Numbered from the stretch's first letter, positions 21,469 through 34,397 are shown. The stretch is DNA of 64,000 bases from Bromus sterilis (GCA_950022295.1 OX465600.1:293057782-293121781); one strand, 5' to 3'. The notes: generated from the sequence alone by a model not told the origin. A program made the numbers and translations.

Positions 21469-23203
21469 TTACATTGGCAGAAACCTAACACCCATGGAAT
21501 TCTGGTGTTGATCATGTTTTGTTTGTGGAAGAACTTTAGTCAATGGATCCGCGATATTCTGATCCGTATGTACTTTGCTAATGGTAATATCTCCTTCAAT
21601 GACATGCTCACGGATTTGATGAAACCGGCTTTTGATATGCTTGGACCTCTTGTGACATCTTGGTTCCTTGGCTTGAGCAATGGCACCAGTGTTGTCACAA
21701 AATATCTCCATGGGATCCAGTGCACTCGGAACAATGCCTAGTTCAGTGATAAATTCCTTCATCCATATCCCTTCTGTCGCTGCTTCAGAAGCGGCCATAT
21801 ACTCCACCTCTAATGTAGATCTCGCAATGATGCTCTGCTTGCAACTCCTCCAGCTAACCGCATTCCGTTCAAGATAAAGACATGCCCTGTTTGAGATTTC
21901 GAGTCATCCGGATCAGTATTGAATCTAGCATCGACGTAACCTTTTACGAAGAGCTCTTCATCACCACCATAGACAAGAAACATGTCCTTAGTCCTCTTTA
22001 GGTACTTAAGGATATTTTTAACTGCTATCCAGTGAGCCTCTCCAGGATCACTCTGGTACCTGCTCGTCAAACTAAGAGCGTGGGACACATCTGGTCTAGT
22101 ACACAACATGGCATACATAACAGAACCTATGGCCGTGGCATAGGGGATTTTATTCATCCTTTCCCTCTCTGTTGCCGTAGTTGGACACTGACTCAATGGC
22201 TTACCTTGTAACATGGGCAAAGAACCTTTCTTTGCATCCTGCATATTGAATTTCTTCACTATCTTCTCAAGGTATGTACTTTGACTAAGTGCTATTAAGC
22301 GTCTTGATCTATCTCTATAGATCTTAATGCCTAATATGTATGCAGCTTCACCAAGATCTTTCATTGAAAAACTATTATTCAAATAATCTTTCACACTGTT
22401 AAGAAGCTCCATGGCATTCCCAATTAGTAATATGTCATCTACATATAAAATCAGAAATGCAACCGAGCTCCCACTCACTTTCTTGTAAACACAAGCTTCT
22501 TTATAATTTTGGACAAATCCAAAACCTTTGATAACCTCATCAAATCGAAGATTCCAACTCCGGGATGCTTGCTTTAGTCCAGAGATGGAAAGCTGAAGCT
22601 TGCACACTTTACCAGCATCCTTAGGATTGACAAAACCTTGGGGTTGTACCATGTACAACTCTTCTTCAATGTTTCCATTGAGGAATGAAGTTTTGACATC
22701 CATCTGCCAAATTTCATAATCGAAATAAGCATCAATTGCTAGTAGAACCCTAACAGACTTAAGCATCGCTACGGGTGCGAAGGTCTCATCTTAGTCAACT
22801 CCTTGAATTTGTTGAAAACTTTTTGCGACAAGTCGAGCTTTATGTACAGTAACATTACCGTCAGCGTCTGTTTTCTTCTTGAAAATCCATTTACATTCAA
22901 CAGCCTTGCGGCTATCAGGAAGGTCAACCAAAGTCCACACTTGGTTTTCTGTCATGGATTCCATTTCAGAGTTCATGGCGTCTTGCCATTTTCCAGAGTA
23001 TGGGCTCATCATCACTTCCTCATAGTTCGTAGGTTCGTCATTGTCTAACAAAAAAACATTCATGACAACATTACCGTACGACTCAGGAGTAGTCGACCTA
23101 CGAATGGGAACTTCGACCGAAGCTTCGTGATCATTATCATCAGCTTCTTCCTCTTTAGCTGGTGAAGGCGGCACCAAAAGATCCAAATCTTCTTGCGCTG
23201 CGC
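21469..23203 (-). pseudogene. Copia pol, reverse transcriptase and RNase H part
   Basis: Continues the polyprotein beyond the inserted array: an acidic linker (AKEEEADDNDHE), then the reverse transcriptase with WTLVDLPDSRKAVECKWIFK, MDVKTSFLNGNIEEELYM, the catalytic YVDDILLIGN and LNNSFSMKDLGEAAYILGI. RNase H has MEYMAASEAATEGIWMKEF and IFCDNTGAIAQAKEP..KSKHI-type residues near the end. Breaks are TAA at 22791-22793 just before the RT core and a frameshift near 21850 between RT and RNase H. The part from 22766 to 21810 is one open stretch of 318 codons. Confidence 0.88.
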
Positions 23204-24877
23204 TGATACAGGAGATAACTTCTCGCCCCTCGTTGGTTACCCCAAGTGGAAGGTGAGATGTAGATAGCAGCAAGTTTCCCTTAGCAAAGATGCTAAGGTT
23301 GAATGTCGAACCAATAGGACTCCAACGGATACAAGTAGGTGGTGAAGTGAACAATGGCGCCGTTCACAACTCTAAGTTGCTTACTTCACATGGACCTACA
23401 CACACAACAGATAGCTTTGCTCCCAATGAGTACAGAGGAGTTGTCAATTCCTCCGGCCTTGTTGTTTACAAAGGATAAAACGCACGGGATAATAATGATA
23501 GTGATAGCTACGGAAAAGTAAATACTGAAAGTAAATTGAAGGTGTAAACAGTGTTGGAAATATGGACCGGGGTACTATGATGTTCACTAGTGATGTCTCT
23601 CTCCCAAAAGACGATAAAATAGCCATGCGAGGTAAATAAATTACAGCTGGGCAATTGACAGGATTATGTGCGCAAACCAATGCTAATTATGCTAAACAGA
23701 AAGGAAGAGGCTCAAAAGCATGGGCAGTACGCCAAGAAAAGTAGACCGAAATCCATCTGCATCTACCTACTAATCATCCACCTTGAGATATCTATCCAGA
23801 ACATCTCGCTGGTATTAAGTTGCGAATCCCACCCAAAGTGTAAACTCAAAGCAACAGACAACTGCATTAAAGAACTTTGCGTAAAGTAAATAATCCTTGC
23901 ACCCGCAAGTACAAGCACCGTTGTTTTCCCCCTTGTGGCAACAACACATCCCCTAGATTCATGTTTCTGTCACTCAAGATAGTCATCGGGGGGCATGAAT
24001 CCACAATCATGCATAACGCTCCCTCTTGGAGTCACTACCTACTACTTGGCCAAAGCAATAAACAACAATGGAGAACATGCAAGAATTACTCAAGAACATA
24101 AATATAAAAGAAGAGAATCAAATATATAACTCAATCACAATCTGAACATAATCTCATAATCTATCGGATCCCAGCAAACTCAACATAGAAACAACAGAAA
24201 GATTACATAAGTGCATCGATCATGTAGGGCAGCTCACGAGGTCTAATCCATGAAGAACAAAGAGGGGAGGAGAACATCACATATCTACTGATCATAGACC
24301 CATGGTCCAAGGTGAACTACTCACGGTTAATTCGGGAAGCATCCATGGTGGTGGAGAAGCTCCCGGAGGTGATTCCCCCCTCCGGAATGGTGCCGGGAAG
24401 AGGTCTTCTGGTGCTCCCGATCTTGGAAGCGCGGCGGCGGCGGAACAGAGGAGAGATCGCGAAAAAGGGTTCCGTCCCCGAGGGTTTCTCGTCACGGGGA
24501 ATAAATAGGCGAAAGGGGGCAGCAAGAGGTGGGCCAGGGGCTCCAGGCGCCCCCCTGGCGTGGCCAGGGGTGGGGCCGCGCCATCTGGCCTCGTGGGGCC
24601 CCCCTGGCTGCCCTCTGGCCCCTCTCGGGCTATTCGCGAAGCTTCCGGCACGATGATTTTTCCTATATTTTTCCCGGAATTTTTCTGGTACTTTTAATAA
24701 GGGGGAAACCTGAAATAGAAAAACAGCAGAAAACAGGAACTGGCACTGGGGTGCACTGAGTTAATAGGTTAGTCCAAATATGATCAAAAGTGTATGGAAG
24801 TTCATCAATATCATAACAATATCACACAAAAGAGGGATGGAGCAAGAAGAAATTATAGATACGTTTTGGACGTATCA
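23204..24877 (-). repeat. Array 1 LTR1 (3'-most)
   Basis: 1674 bp, plus-strand start TGATACAGGAGATAAC, end GGACGTATCA. It carries private variants in its left two thirds, such as ACATGGACCTAC and GTACTATGATG. TATA-type ATAAATAG is at 24501-24508. Confidence 0.92.
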
Positions 24878-24891
24878 ACATCCCCAAGCTT
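24878..24891 (-). other. Polypurine tract, array 1 unit 1
   Basis: ACATCCCCAAGCTT on the plus strand (AAGCTTGGGGATGT on the minus strand) abuts LTR1. Confidence 0.75.
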
Positions 24892-27765
24892 AATTCCTAC
24901 TCGTCCTCGAGTAGGTAAATGATAACAAGCATAATTTCTGTGGTGATATTCTAACAACCATATAAGAACTTTTAAGTAAAGCAATCAAGGCATGTAATTC
25001 AATTCAAGTCATAACAGGCAAGAGTCTATATTTGGCATTGAAACGAGCAACATAAGAACATAAAGGTGCAAGAGCTCTCGCTGTCCGTGACTCGAATGTC
25101 TCCAAATGGTGTTTGCGTGCAAGAAATGGGATAAGGATATACGAGAAAAATTATTTTTATGTTGAGAACTCAATCTACTAAAGTTTCACACTTGGTCTTC
25201 TTTGGAATCTTATCTTGAATCATCCCCAGACCACTAGCCAGGTACAAGTCAAAATGATCCACTCCTTTTCGACATTTTGAGCACTCATGCAATGGATGAG
25301 CGTAAGCAAGAAAGTTGACACTTAGGATGGCAAAGAGATAATATGGTGGAGGAAAAAGACAAAAAGGTGTGAAAGGCTCACATCAATGAGGACAATCATA
25401 GGCGAGAGAAAGCCAAATGATAGATATGATGTGAGGAGTAGGGATTGCCATGCAACGGATGCACATATGAGCTAAGGTAAGCTCTCCAATGGAACTAGTG
25501 GGGGGTGCATCCAACTTGCTTGCTCAAGAAGACCTAGAGCTCATTTGAGGAGGCTCATCATTGGAATATACAAGCCAAGTTCTAAAGTGTGAAGGTCCCC
25601 ACATAGCTATATGCATGAATGACAATCTCTATGGAGTACAAGATATAAGAGGGAGTACGAGTGTGGATCTCTCAAAAGGAATAGTAGTGTGCCCCTTCTC
25701 TCTTTTTATTTTATTTTTTTCTCCTTTTTTCTATTTTTTGTATTTTTTGGTGGCCTCAATGGCTCTTTCTATTTCTCTCATTTGTCCTCTTTGGGATCTT
25801 TTAATTTTGTCCTCTTTGGGATCTTTTGATTTGTCCACTTTGGGATCTTTTCCTCACTTTAGGGGCAACTCTATATATATTACAAAAAGTATAGAAGATC
25901 TTTCACACTTTACAAAGTACTCAAATCATAATGAAGATGTAACTATCATGATGTATGCAAATGTACGCCTCTGCCAGTGTAGCAGGATATGCAATGATAC
26001 TATCGCGTCATGTAGCAATGATTAGGGAAGGCACAACTAGCATGCAGCTCATCGATCAAGCAAGTAGCATGTATGACATGAAGATCAAGTCATGAGAAGA
26101 TGGATGTTGCATGGCAATATATCTCGGAAAGGCTATGGAAATGCCTTGATAGGTAGGTATGGTGGCTGTTTTGAGGAAGGATATAAGGAGGCTTATGATG
26201 ACAGAGAATATCATGCCAAGGGTTTGGATGTACCGACGAAGGTGGATGCCAACTCTGAGAAGAAAGCAACGCACGACACAGGAAAGGCTAGAAAAATATG
26301 GGAAGGTGGAAGTGTCAACTTTCGAATACTCACATTAGTCCGAAGAACTCATGCACTTATTATCGGTAACTCTCAATCTAATAAGGAGGTTTCACAAAGA
26401 GACAAGTACCCCGAGGAGGAGTGTATAGGGGTTTGGTTATCCTTGCGCATCCTCGACTCATGGTGCGTGAGTGTACTCTAATATTCGACCCCTCAGAAGA
26501 GTAGTGATCCATCTAGTACATAAAGTTCTCAACTAATTTGTAGGTTTTGAAAATAAACACGGTTTGCCAAAAATACGACATCCATCACTAATTGGCTAAA
26601 GCTCTTGACACCAAAAGTCCAAACATTCCTCAAGACAACACCTCAAAACTATTGCAAGTTACTACTACAGAAAGAATAGCAACCTCAATTACCTACTTCA
26701 AGTCAAGACACAAAACTCAGTGCAACGGGCAAACTCTCTAAACAAGATAAACATGAAAGCTCAAGAGAGTTCCAGAAACAAACTAAACAAAAGCTCTTAA
26801 AAAGATAAGCATGAAAGCTAAGAGCAAAACATGACAGTAGCTACGAAAAGATAAAGAACACACACAACAAAGATAAGCATGAAAAATCCTATGTTGTGTT
26901 CTAAATTTTGGAAGTGGAGCGTGTTTCTCTCCCACACAAAGAAATCTGGGTTCTAACTTGTTATGAACAGCAAGCAAAGCTAAATAAAACTAAAAATAAA
27001 ACCTAAGAGCGAGACGCTCCAAGAATAGCACATAACGCATGAAGTGATAAAAATATAGTGAAACGAGAGACGAACTGATAATTGTCGATGGAGAAGGGGA
27101 TGCACGGGTGCATCCCCAAGGTTAGATTCTTGAGTCTCCTTGAATATTTCTTGGGGGTGCATGGGGGCATCCCCAAGCTTGAACGCTTGACACTTCTTAA
27201 TCTTCTTTCATCATCTTCCCTCGCACACTTGAAAACTCCCTTCATACATAACTCATCATAATCTGATTAGCGAGGTTAGTACCCATAATAAAATAATTTT
27301 TCTCTACTGGAAATAAGGATAATATTGAATGTCTACTGTTTATAAAGATTGCCAAAAAGTTTTTGCAAAGAAAAAGCAAGCTTAAGGTTTGCAACACGAA
27401 GAAAAGGCAAAACAGGACAGAATCTGTGAAAAACAGACCAGCAGGTAGTAAAGAATTTTTTAGGGATACTTCTGCAACTCAAATAAAAAAACTCAGAACA
27501 TACGAAAGTTTCGTAATTTTATAGAGTACGCTGTGAAAAAATTCATCTCAAAAAGATGAACTGGGATTTTTCTCTGATTTTCTAGTCACGAGGAAATAAT
27601 CTGTTTTCTGGACAGCATGTCACAACTTTCACTTCCCTTGTCGTATGAGGCTATAAAAGGCACAAAGCTTGAAAAGTAAAGATACAATGATGTTGATACA
27701 GTAGTAACAATCATCAAGACCACTAAAAACAGAAGAAAAACAAAAAGTAAAACCTAAATTCGTTG
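24892..27765 (-). other. Non-coding 3' internal region, array 1 unit 1
   Basis: About 2.9 kb without a recognisable protein. It contains a pyrimidine-rich run (25695-25750), the three-copy minisatellite (25781-25851) and a frameshifted version of the small MKGVFKCA frame (26980-27245, where the start and the hydrophobic tail lie in different frames). Confidence 0.6.
25781..25851 (-). repeat. Three-copy 24-bp minisatellite, array 1 unit 1
   Basis: TTTGTCC(T/A)CTTTGGGATCTTTT occurs three times in a row. Confidence 0.8.
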
Positions 27766-27779
27766 CGGGCTGCCTCCCG
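27766..27779 (-). other. Hairpin block, array 1 unit 1
   Basis: CGGGCTGCCTCCCG on the plus strand, directly beyond the gag-like stop and followed by AAAGCGCTTT. Confidence 0.5.
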
Positions 27780-27823
27780 AAAGCGCTTTTGTAAAGCCAT
27801 TAGCTAGGCTTAATGCAAAAAGA

Positions 27824-28600
27824 TCAAGGTGTATCAATTGAACCATCATCAAGATCATCAAAAAGCTCTTCAATAATACAACCACTCTTAAGAGGTCTTT
27901 CAAATAAAGGCCTAATAAAGATACTTCTAGGAATAAAAGCAAAAGGCGGAAAATCAATTGGAGTCTCATTTATCTTAAAGAGAGGTATCTCTTCCAAAGT
28001 CTTCACAGTTTCAACCCCTTTGGCAATAGATATATTATTTTTGGAATGAGGAGCCTTTGGAACGTAAACGAACCTAAGTTCCTTCTTTGCCGGAGTTTCC
28101 ACCTTTTTGTTTTTGATTGAGGAGAAAGTAGTTCCTAGGGTGTCAAGGATTTCCTCAATCTTATCAATCCTAGAAGGGTCCAGGTCATAGGATTTGATGG
28201 TCTCCATGGTTTTGAAAATTTTATGCATGGAGCTATCTAATCTATTCAAATTCCCTTGAACCTTACGATCAAAATCACTTATTTTATTAATGCTTGACAT
28301 CTCTAGCTCTATCTTTTTCAAGTTTTTTCATAATATGAGCTAGGGTAATGTCCTCTTGAATGCTAGCAACAGGGAGATTTCCAATAAGATTTTCCATAAC
28401 ACTAAGAGCTTCCCAAACTGGGGCTTCTATGAAATTCTCATTGATAGCAGTATCTAGAATAAACCTGTTCCAAGAAGTAATTCCAACATAAAATTTTCTA
28501 AGCAGGATAGTAGTGGTTTGCTTCTTGGTGGCTCTTTTTTGAGAATCATTAATTCTATACCAGGCATCTTTCAGACTTCACCACCTCTTTGTTTAAAGCT
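27824..28600 (-). pseudogene. Gag-like protein of family N cassette 1, unit 1
   Basis: The minus strand reads AWYRINDSQKRATKKQTTTI, FYVGITSWNRFILDTAINEN and APVWEALSVMENLIGNLPVA, then after a one-base shift in the A-rich run at about 28321 it continues MKKIELEMSSINKISDFDRK to the stop at 27824. The last part is an open 165-codon frame with a predicted coiled-coil-like N-terminal half. The pattern resembles gag regions of other pol-less Triticeae Gypsy elements as recalled, but no formal domain is claimed. A stop near 28580 also breaks the upstream frame in this unit. Confidence 0.5.
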
Positions 28601-28776
28601 GAGCACTTATGCTTCACCAAAGGCAAAAGGACCAGCATAATCATAACTACTAGCAAGGTAACTATTTTTTTGATTTTTGATAAAAGACACTAAAGCAAAA
28701 ACTGAAAGGTAAACTAACAAGACTAAAAAGCAAAGATAAGAGATAGTGTGCAACTCCCCTATCTTGAAGAGTGGAG

Positions 28777-28794
28777 TCCCCGACAACGACGCCA
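28777..28794 (-). other. PBS, array 1 unit 1
   Basis: TGGCGTCGTTGTCGGGGA on the minus strand is the tRNA-Asp type PBS with two mismatches. Confidence 0.7.
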
Positions 28795-28804
28795 GAAATT
28801 TGCT

Positions 28805-30466
28805 TGATACACGAGATAACTTCTCGCCCCTCGTTGGTTACCCCAAGTGGAAGGTGAGATGTAGATAGCAGCAAGTTTCCCTTAGCAAAGATGCTAAGGT
28901 TGAATGTCGAACCAATAGGACTCCAACGGATACAAGTAGGTGGTGAAGTGAACAATGGCGCCGTTCACAACTCTAAGTTGCTTACTTCACCTGGACCTGC
29001 ACACACAACAGATAGCTTTGCTCCCAATGAGTACAGAGGAGTTGTCAATTCCTCCGGCCTTGTTGTTTACAAAGGATAAAATGCACGGGATAATAATGAT
29101 AGTGACAACTACGGAAAAGTAAATACTGAAAGTAAATTGAATGTGTAAACAGTGTTGGAAATATGGACCGGGGTAATATGATGTTCACTAGTGATGTCTC
29201 TCTCCCAAAAGACGATAAAATAGCCATGCGAGGTAAACAAATTACAGCTGGGAAATTGACAGGATTATGTGCACAAACCAATGCTAATTATGCTAAACAG
29301 AAAGGAAGAGGCTCAAAAGCATGGGCAGTACGCCAAGACAAGTAGACCGAAATCCATCTGCATCTACCTACTAATCATCCACCTTGAGATATCTATCCAG
29401 AACATCTCGCTGGTATTAAGTTGCGAATCCCACCCAAAGTGTAAACTCAAAGCAACAGACAACTGCATTAAAGAACTTTGCGTAAAGTAAACAATCCTTG
29501 CACCCGCAAGTACAAGCACCGTTGTTTTCCCCCTTGTGGCAACAACACATCTCCTAGACTCATGTTTCTGTCACTCAAGCTAGTCATCGGGGGCATGAAC
29601 CCACAATCACGCATAACGCTCCCTCTTGGAGTCACTGCCTACTACTTGGCCAAAACAATAAACAGCAACAGAGAACATGCAAGAATTACTCAAGAACATA
29701 AATATAAAAGAAGAGAATCAAATATATAACTCAATCACAATCTGAACAGAATCTCATAATCCATCGGATCCCAGCAAACTCAACATAGCAACAACAGAAA
29801 GATTACATAAGTGCCTCGATCATGTAGGGAAACTCTCGAGGTCTAATCCATGAAGAACAAAGAGGGGAGGAGAACATCACATAGCTACTGATCATAGACC
29901 CATGGCCCAAGGTGAACTACTCGCGGTTAATCCAGGAAGCATCCATGGTGGTGGAGAAGCTCCCGGAGGTGATTCCTCCCTCCGGCAGGGTGCAGGGAAG
30001 AGGTCTTCTGGTGCTCCCGATCTTGGAAGTGCGGCAGCGGCGGAACAGAGGAGAGATCACGAAAAAGGGTTCCGTCCCCGAGGGTTTCTCGTCACGGGGA
30101 ATAAATAGGCGAAAGGGGGCAGCCAGGGGCTCCAGGCGCCCCCCTGGCGCGACCAGGGGTGGGGCCGCGCCATCTGGCCTCGTGGGGCCCCCCTGGCTGC
30201 CCTCTGGCCCCTCTCGGGCTATTCGCGAAGCTTCCGGCACGATGATTTTTCCTATATTTTTCCCGGAATTTTTCTGGTACTTTTAATAAGGGGGAAACCT
30301 GAAATAGAAAAACAGCAGAAAACAGGAACTGGCACTGGGGTGCACTGAGTTAATAGGTTAGTCCAAATATGATCAAAAGTGTATGGAAGTTCATCAATAT
30401 CATAACAATATCACACAAAAGAGGCATGGAGCAAGAAGAAATTATAGATACGTTTTGGACGTATCA
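28805..30466 (-). repeat. Array 1 LTR2 (middle, mosaic)
   Basis: 1662 bp. From its left end to about 30,070 it shares the variants of LTR3 where LTR1 differs; from about 30,165 to its right end it shares the variants of LTR1 where LTR3 differs. It also has private changes, including an 11-12-bp deletion in the GC-rich block near 30,123 and GGGAAACTCTCGAG near 29,830. TATA-type ATAAATAG is at 30101-30108, close to the switch. Confidence 0.9.
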
Positions 30467-30480
30467 ACATCCCCAAGCTT
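30467..30480 (-). other. Polypurine tract, array 1 unit 2
   Basis: AAGCTTGGGGATGT on the minus strand abuts LTR2. Confidence 0.75.
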
Positions 30481-33357
30481 AATTCCTACTCGTCCTCGAG
30501 TAGGTAAATGATAACAAGCATAATTTTTGTGGTGATATTCTAACAACCATATAAGAACTTTTAAGTAAAGCAATCAAGGCATGTAATTCAATTCAAGTCA
30601 TAACAGGCAAGAGTCTATATTTGGCATTGAAACGAGCAACATAAGAACATAAAGGTGCAAGAGCTCTCGCTGTCCGTGACTCGAATGTCTCCAAATGGTG
30701 TTTGCGTGCAAGAAATGGGATAAGGATATACGAGAAAAATTATTTTTATGTTGAGAACTCAATCTACTAAAGTTTCACACTTGGTCTTCTTTGGAATCTT
30801 ATCTTGAATCATCCCTAGACCACTAGCCAGGTACAAGTCAAAATGATCCACTCCTTTTCGACATTTTGAGCACTCATGCAATGGATGAGCGTAAGCAAGA
30901 AAGTTGACACTTAGGATGGCAAAGAGAGAATATGGTGGAGGAAAAAGACAAAAAGGTGTGAAAGGCTCACATCAATGAGGACAATCATAGGCGAGAGAAA
31001 GCCAAATGATAGATATGATGTGAGGAGTAGGGATTGCCATGCAACGGATGCACATATGAGCTAAGGTAAGCTCTCCAATGGAACTAGTGGGGGGTGCATC
31101 CAACTTGCTTGCTCAAGAAGACCTAGAGCTCATTTGAGGAGGCTCATCATTGGAATATACAAGCCAAGTTCTAAAGTGTGAAGGTCCCCACATAGCTATA
31201 TGCATGAATGATAATCTCTATGGAGTACAAGATATAAGAGGGAGTAAGAGTGTGGATCTCTCAAAAGGAATAGTAGTGTGCCCCCTGCTCTCTTTTTATT
31301 TTCTTTTTTTCTCCTTTTTTCTATTTTTTTGTATTTTTTGGTGGCCTCAATGGCTCTTTCTATTTCTCTCATTTTTCCTCTTTGGGATCTTTTAATTTTG
31401 TCCTCTTTGGGATCTTTTGATTTGTCCACTTTGTGATCTTTTCCTCACTTTAGGGGCAACACTATATATATTACAAAAAGTATAGAAGATCTTTCACACT
31501 TTACAAAGTACTCAAATCATAAAGAAGATGTAACTATCATGATGTATGCAAATGTATGCCTCTGCCAGTGTAGCAGGATATGCAATGATACTAGCGCGTC
31601 ATGTAGTAATGATTAGGGCAAGGCACAACTAGCATGCAGCTCATCGATCAAGCAAGTAGCATGTATGACATGAAGATCAAGTCATGAGAAGATGGATGTT
31701 GCATGGAAATATATCTCGGAAAGGCTATGGAAATGCCTTGATAGGTAGGTATGGTGGATGTTTTGAGGAAGGATATAAGGAGGCTTATGATGACAGAGAA
31801 TATCATGCCAAGGGTTTGGATGTACCGACGAAGGTGGATGCCAACTCTGAGAATAAAGCAATGCACGGCACAGGAAAGGCTAGAAAAATATGGGAAGGTG
31901 GAAGTGTCAACTTTCGAATACTCACATTAGTCCGAAGAACTCATGCACTTATTATCGGTAACTCTCAATCTAATAAGGAGGTTTCACAAAGAGACAAGTA
32001 CCCCGAGGAGGAGTGTATAGGGGTTTGGTTATCCTTGCGCATCCTCGACTCATGGTGCGTGAGTGTACTCTAATATTCGACCCCTCAGAAGAGTAGTGAT
32101 CCATCTAGTAGCTAAAGTTCTCAACTAATTTGTAGGTTTTGAAAATAAACACGGTTTGCCAAAAATACGACATCCATCACTAATAGGCTAAAGCTCTTGA
32201 CACCAAAAGTCCAAACATTACTCAAGACAACACCTCAAAACTATTGCAAGTTACTACTACAGAAAGAATAGTAGCCTCAATTACCTACTTCAAGTCAAGA
32301 CACAAAACTCAGTGCAACAGGCAAACTCTCTAAACAAGATAAACATGAAAGCTCAAGAGAGTTCCAGAAACAAACTAAAAAAAAGCTCTTAAAAAGATAA
32401 GCATGAAAGCTAAGAGAAAAACATGACAGTAGTTACGAAAAGATAAAGAACACACAACAAAGATAAGCATGAAAAATCCTATGTTGTGTTCTAAATTTTT
32501 GAAGTGGAGCGTGTTTCTCTCCCACACAAAGAAAGCTGGGTTCTAACTTGTTATGAAGAGCAAGCAAAGCTAAATGAAACTAAAAATAAAACCTAAGAGC
32601 GAGACGCTCCAAGAATAGCACATAACGCATGAAGTGATAAAAATATAGTGAAACGAGAGACGAACTGATAATTGTCGATGGAGAAGGGGATGCACGGGTG
32701 CATCCCCAAGCTTATATTCTTGAGTCTCCTTGAATATTTCTTGGGGGTGCATGGGGGCATCCCCAAGCTTGAACGCTTGACACTTCTTAATCTTCTTTCA
32801 TCATCTTCCCTCGCACACTTGAAAACTCCCTTCATACATAACTCATCATAATCTGATTAGCGAGGTTAGTACCCATAATAAAATAATTTTTCTCTACTGG
32901 AAATAAGGATAATATTGAATATCTACTGTTTATAAAGATTGCCAAAAAGTTTTTGCAAAGAAAAATGAAGCTTAAGGTTTGCAACACGAAGAAAAGGCAA
33001 AACAGGACAGAATCTGTGAAAAACAGACCAACAGGTAGTAAAGAATTTTTTAGGGATACTTCTGCAACTCAAATAAAAAAACTCAGAACATACGAAAGTT
33101 TCGTAATTTTATAGAGTACGCTGTGTAAAAAATTCATCTCAAAAAGATGAACTGGGATTTTTCTCTGATTTTTCTAGTCACGAGGAAATAATCTGTTTTC
33201 TGGACAGCATGTCACAACTTTCACTTCCCTTGTCGTATGAGGCTATAAAAGGCACAAAGCTTGAAAAGTAAAGATACAATGATGTTGATACAGTAGTAAC
33301 AATCATCAAGACCACTAAAAACAGAAGAAAAACAAAAAGTAAAACCTAAATTCGTTG
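30481..33357 (-). other. Non-coding 3' internal region, array 1 unit 2
   Basis: Collinear with 24892-27765 with scattered differences. It contains the minisatellite at 31371-31442, with one copy changed by TTTGTGATC, and the same frameshifted small ORF at 32570-32835. Confidence 0.6.
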
Positions 33358-33371
33358 CGGGCTGCCTCCCG
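33358..33371 (-). other. Hairpin block, array 1 unit 2
   Basis: CGGGCTGCCTCCCG on the plus strand, identical to unit 1. Confidence 0.5.
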
Positions 33372-33415
33372 AAAGCGCTTCTGTAAAGCCATTAGCTAGG
33401 CTTAATGCAAAAAGA

Positions 33416-34192
33416 TCAAGGTGTATCAATTGAACCATCATCAAGATCATCAAAAAGCTCTTCAATAATACAACCACTCTTAAGAGGTCTTTCAAATAAA
33501 GGCCTAATAAAGATACTTCTAGGAATAAAAGCAAAAGGTGGAAAATCAATTGGAGTCTCATTTATCTTAAAGAGAGGTATCTCTTCCAAAGTCTTCACAG
33601 TTTCAACCCCTTTGGCAATAGATATATTATTTTTGGAATGAGGAGCCTTTGGAACGTAAACGAACCTAGGTTCCTTCTTTGCCGGAGTTTCCACCTTTTT
33701 GGCTTTGATTGAGGAGAAAGTAGTTCCTAGGGTGTCAAGGATTTCCTCAATCTTATCAATCCTAGAAGGGTCCAGGTCATGGGATTTGATGGTCTCCATG
33801 GTTTTGAAAATTTTATGCATGGAGCTATCTAATCTATTCAAATTCCCTTGAACCTTACGATCCAAATCACTTATTTTATTAATGCTTGACATCTCTAGCT
33901 CTATCTTTTTCAAGGTTTTTCATAATATGAGCTAGGGTAATGTCCTCTTGAATGCTAGCAACAGGGAGATTTCCAATAAGATTTTCCATAACACTAAGAG
34001 CTTCCCAAACTGGGGCTTCTATGAAATTCTCATTGATAGAAGTATCTAGAATAAACCTATTCCAAGAAGTAATTCCAACATAAAATTTTCTAAGCAGGAT
34101 AGTAGTGGTTTGCTTCTTGGTGGCTCTTTTTTGAGAATCATTAATTCTATACCAGACATCTTTCAGACTTCTCCACCTCTTTGTTTAAAGGT
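33416..34192 (-). pseudogene. Gag-like protein of family N cassette 1, unit 2
   Basis: Same frame pair as in unit 1, with the same one-base shift near 33913, so the lesion predates the duplication or is a family trait. The 165-codon frame differs from unit 1 by a few residues (for example DFDRK/DLDRK and SYDLD/SHDLD). In this unit the upstream frame is open through WRSLKDVWYRI, where unit 1 has a stop. Confidence 0.5.
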
Positions 34193-34369
34193 GAGCACTT
34201 CTGCTTCACCAAAGGCAAAAAGACCAGACATAATGATAACTACTAGCAAGGTAACTATTTTTTTGATTTTTGATAAAAGACACTAAAGCAAAAACTGAAA
34301 GGTAAACTAACAAGACTAAAAAGCAAAGATAAAAGATAGTGTGCAACTCCCCTATCTTGAAGAGTGGAG

Positions 34370-34387
34370 TCCCCGACAACGGCGCCA
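34370..34387 (-). other. PBS, array 1 unit 2
   Basis: TGGCGCCGTTGTCGGGGA on the minus strand is the tRNA-Asp type with one mismatch. It serves the 5'-most LTR of the array. Confidence 0.75.
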
Positions 34388-34397
34388 GAAATTTGCT

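Noticed and set aside
28314..28340. AAAAAAC as a possible slippery heptamer in the gag-like frame
   Set aside because: It is not in the register needed for -1 slippage, unit 2 has AAAAACC instead, and the required shift is in the other direction.
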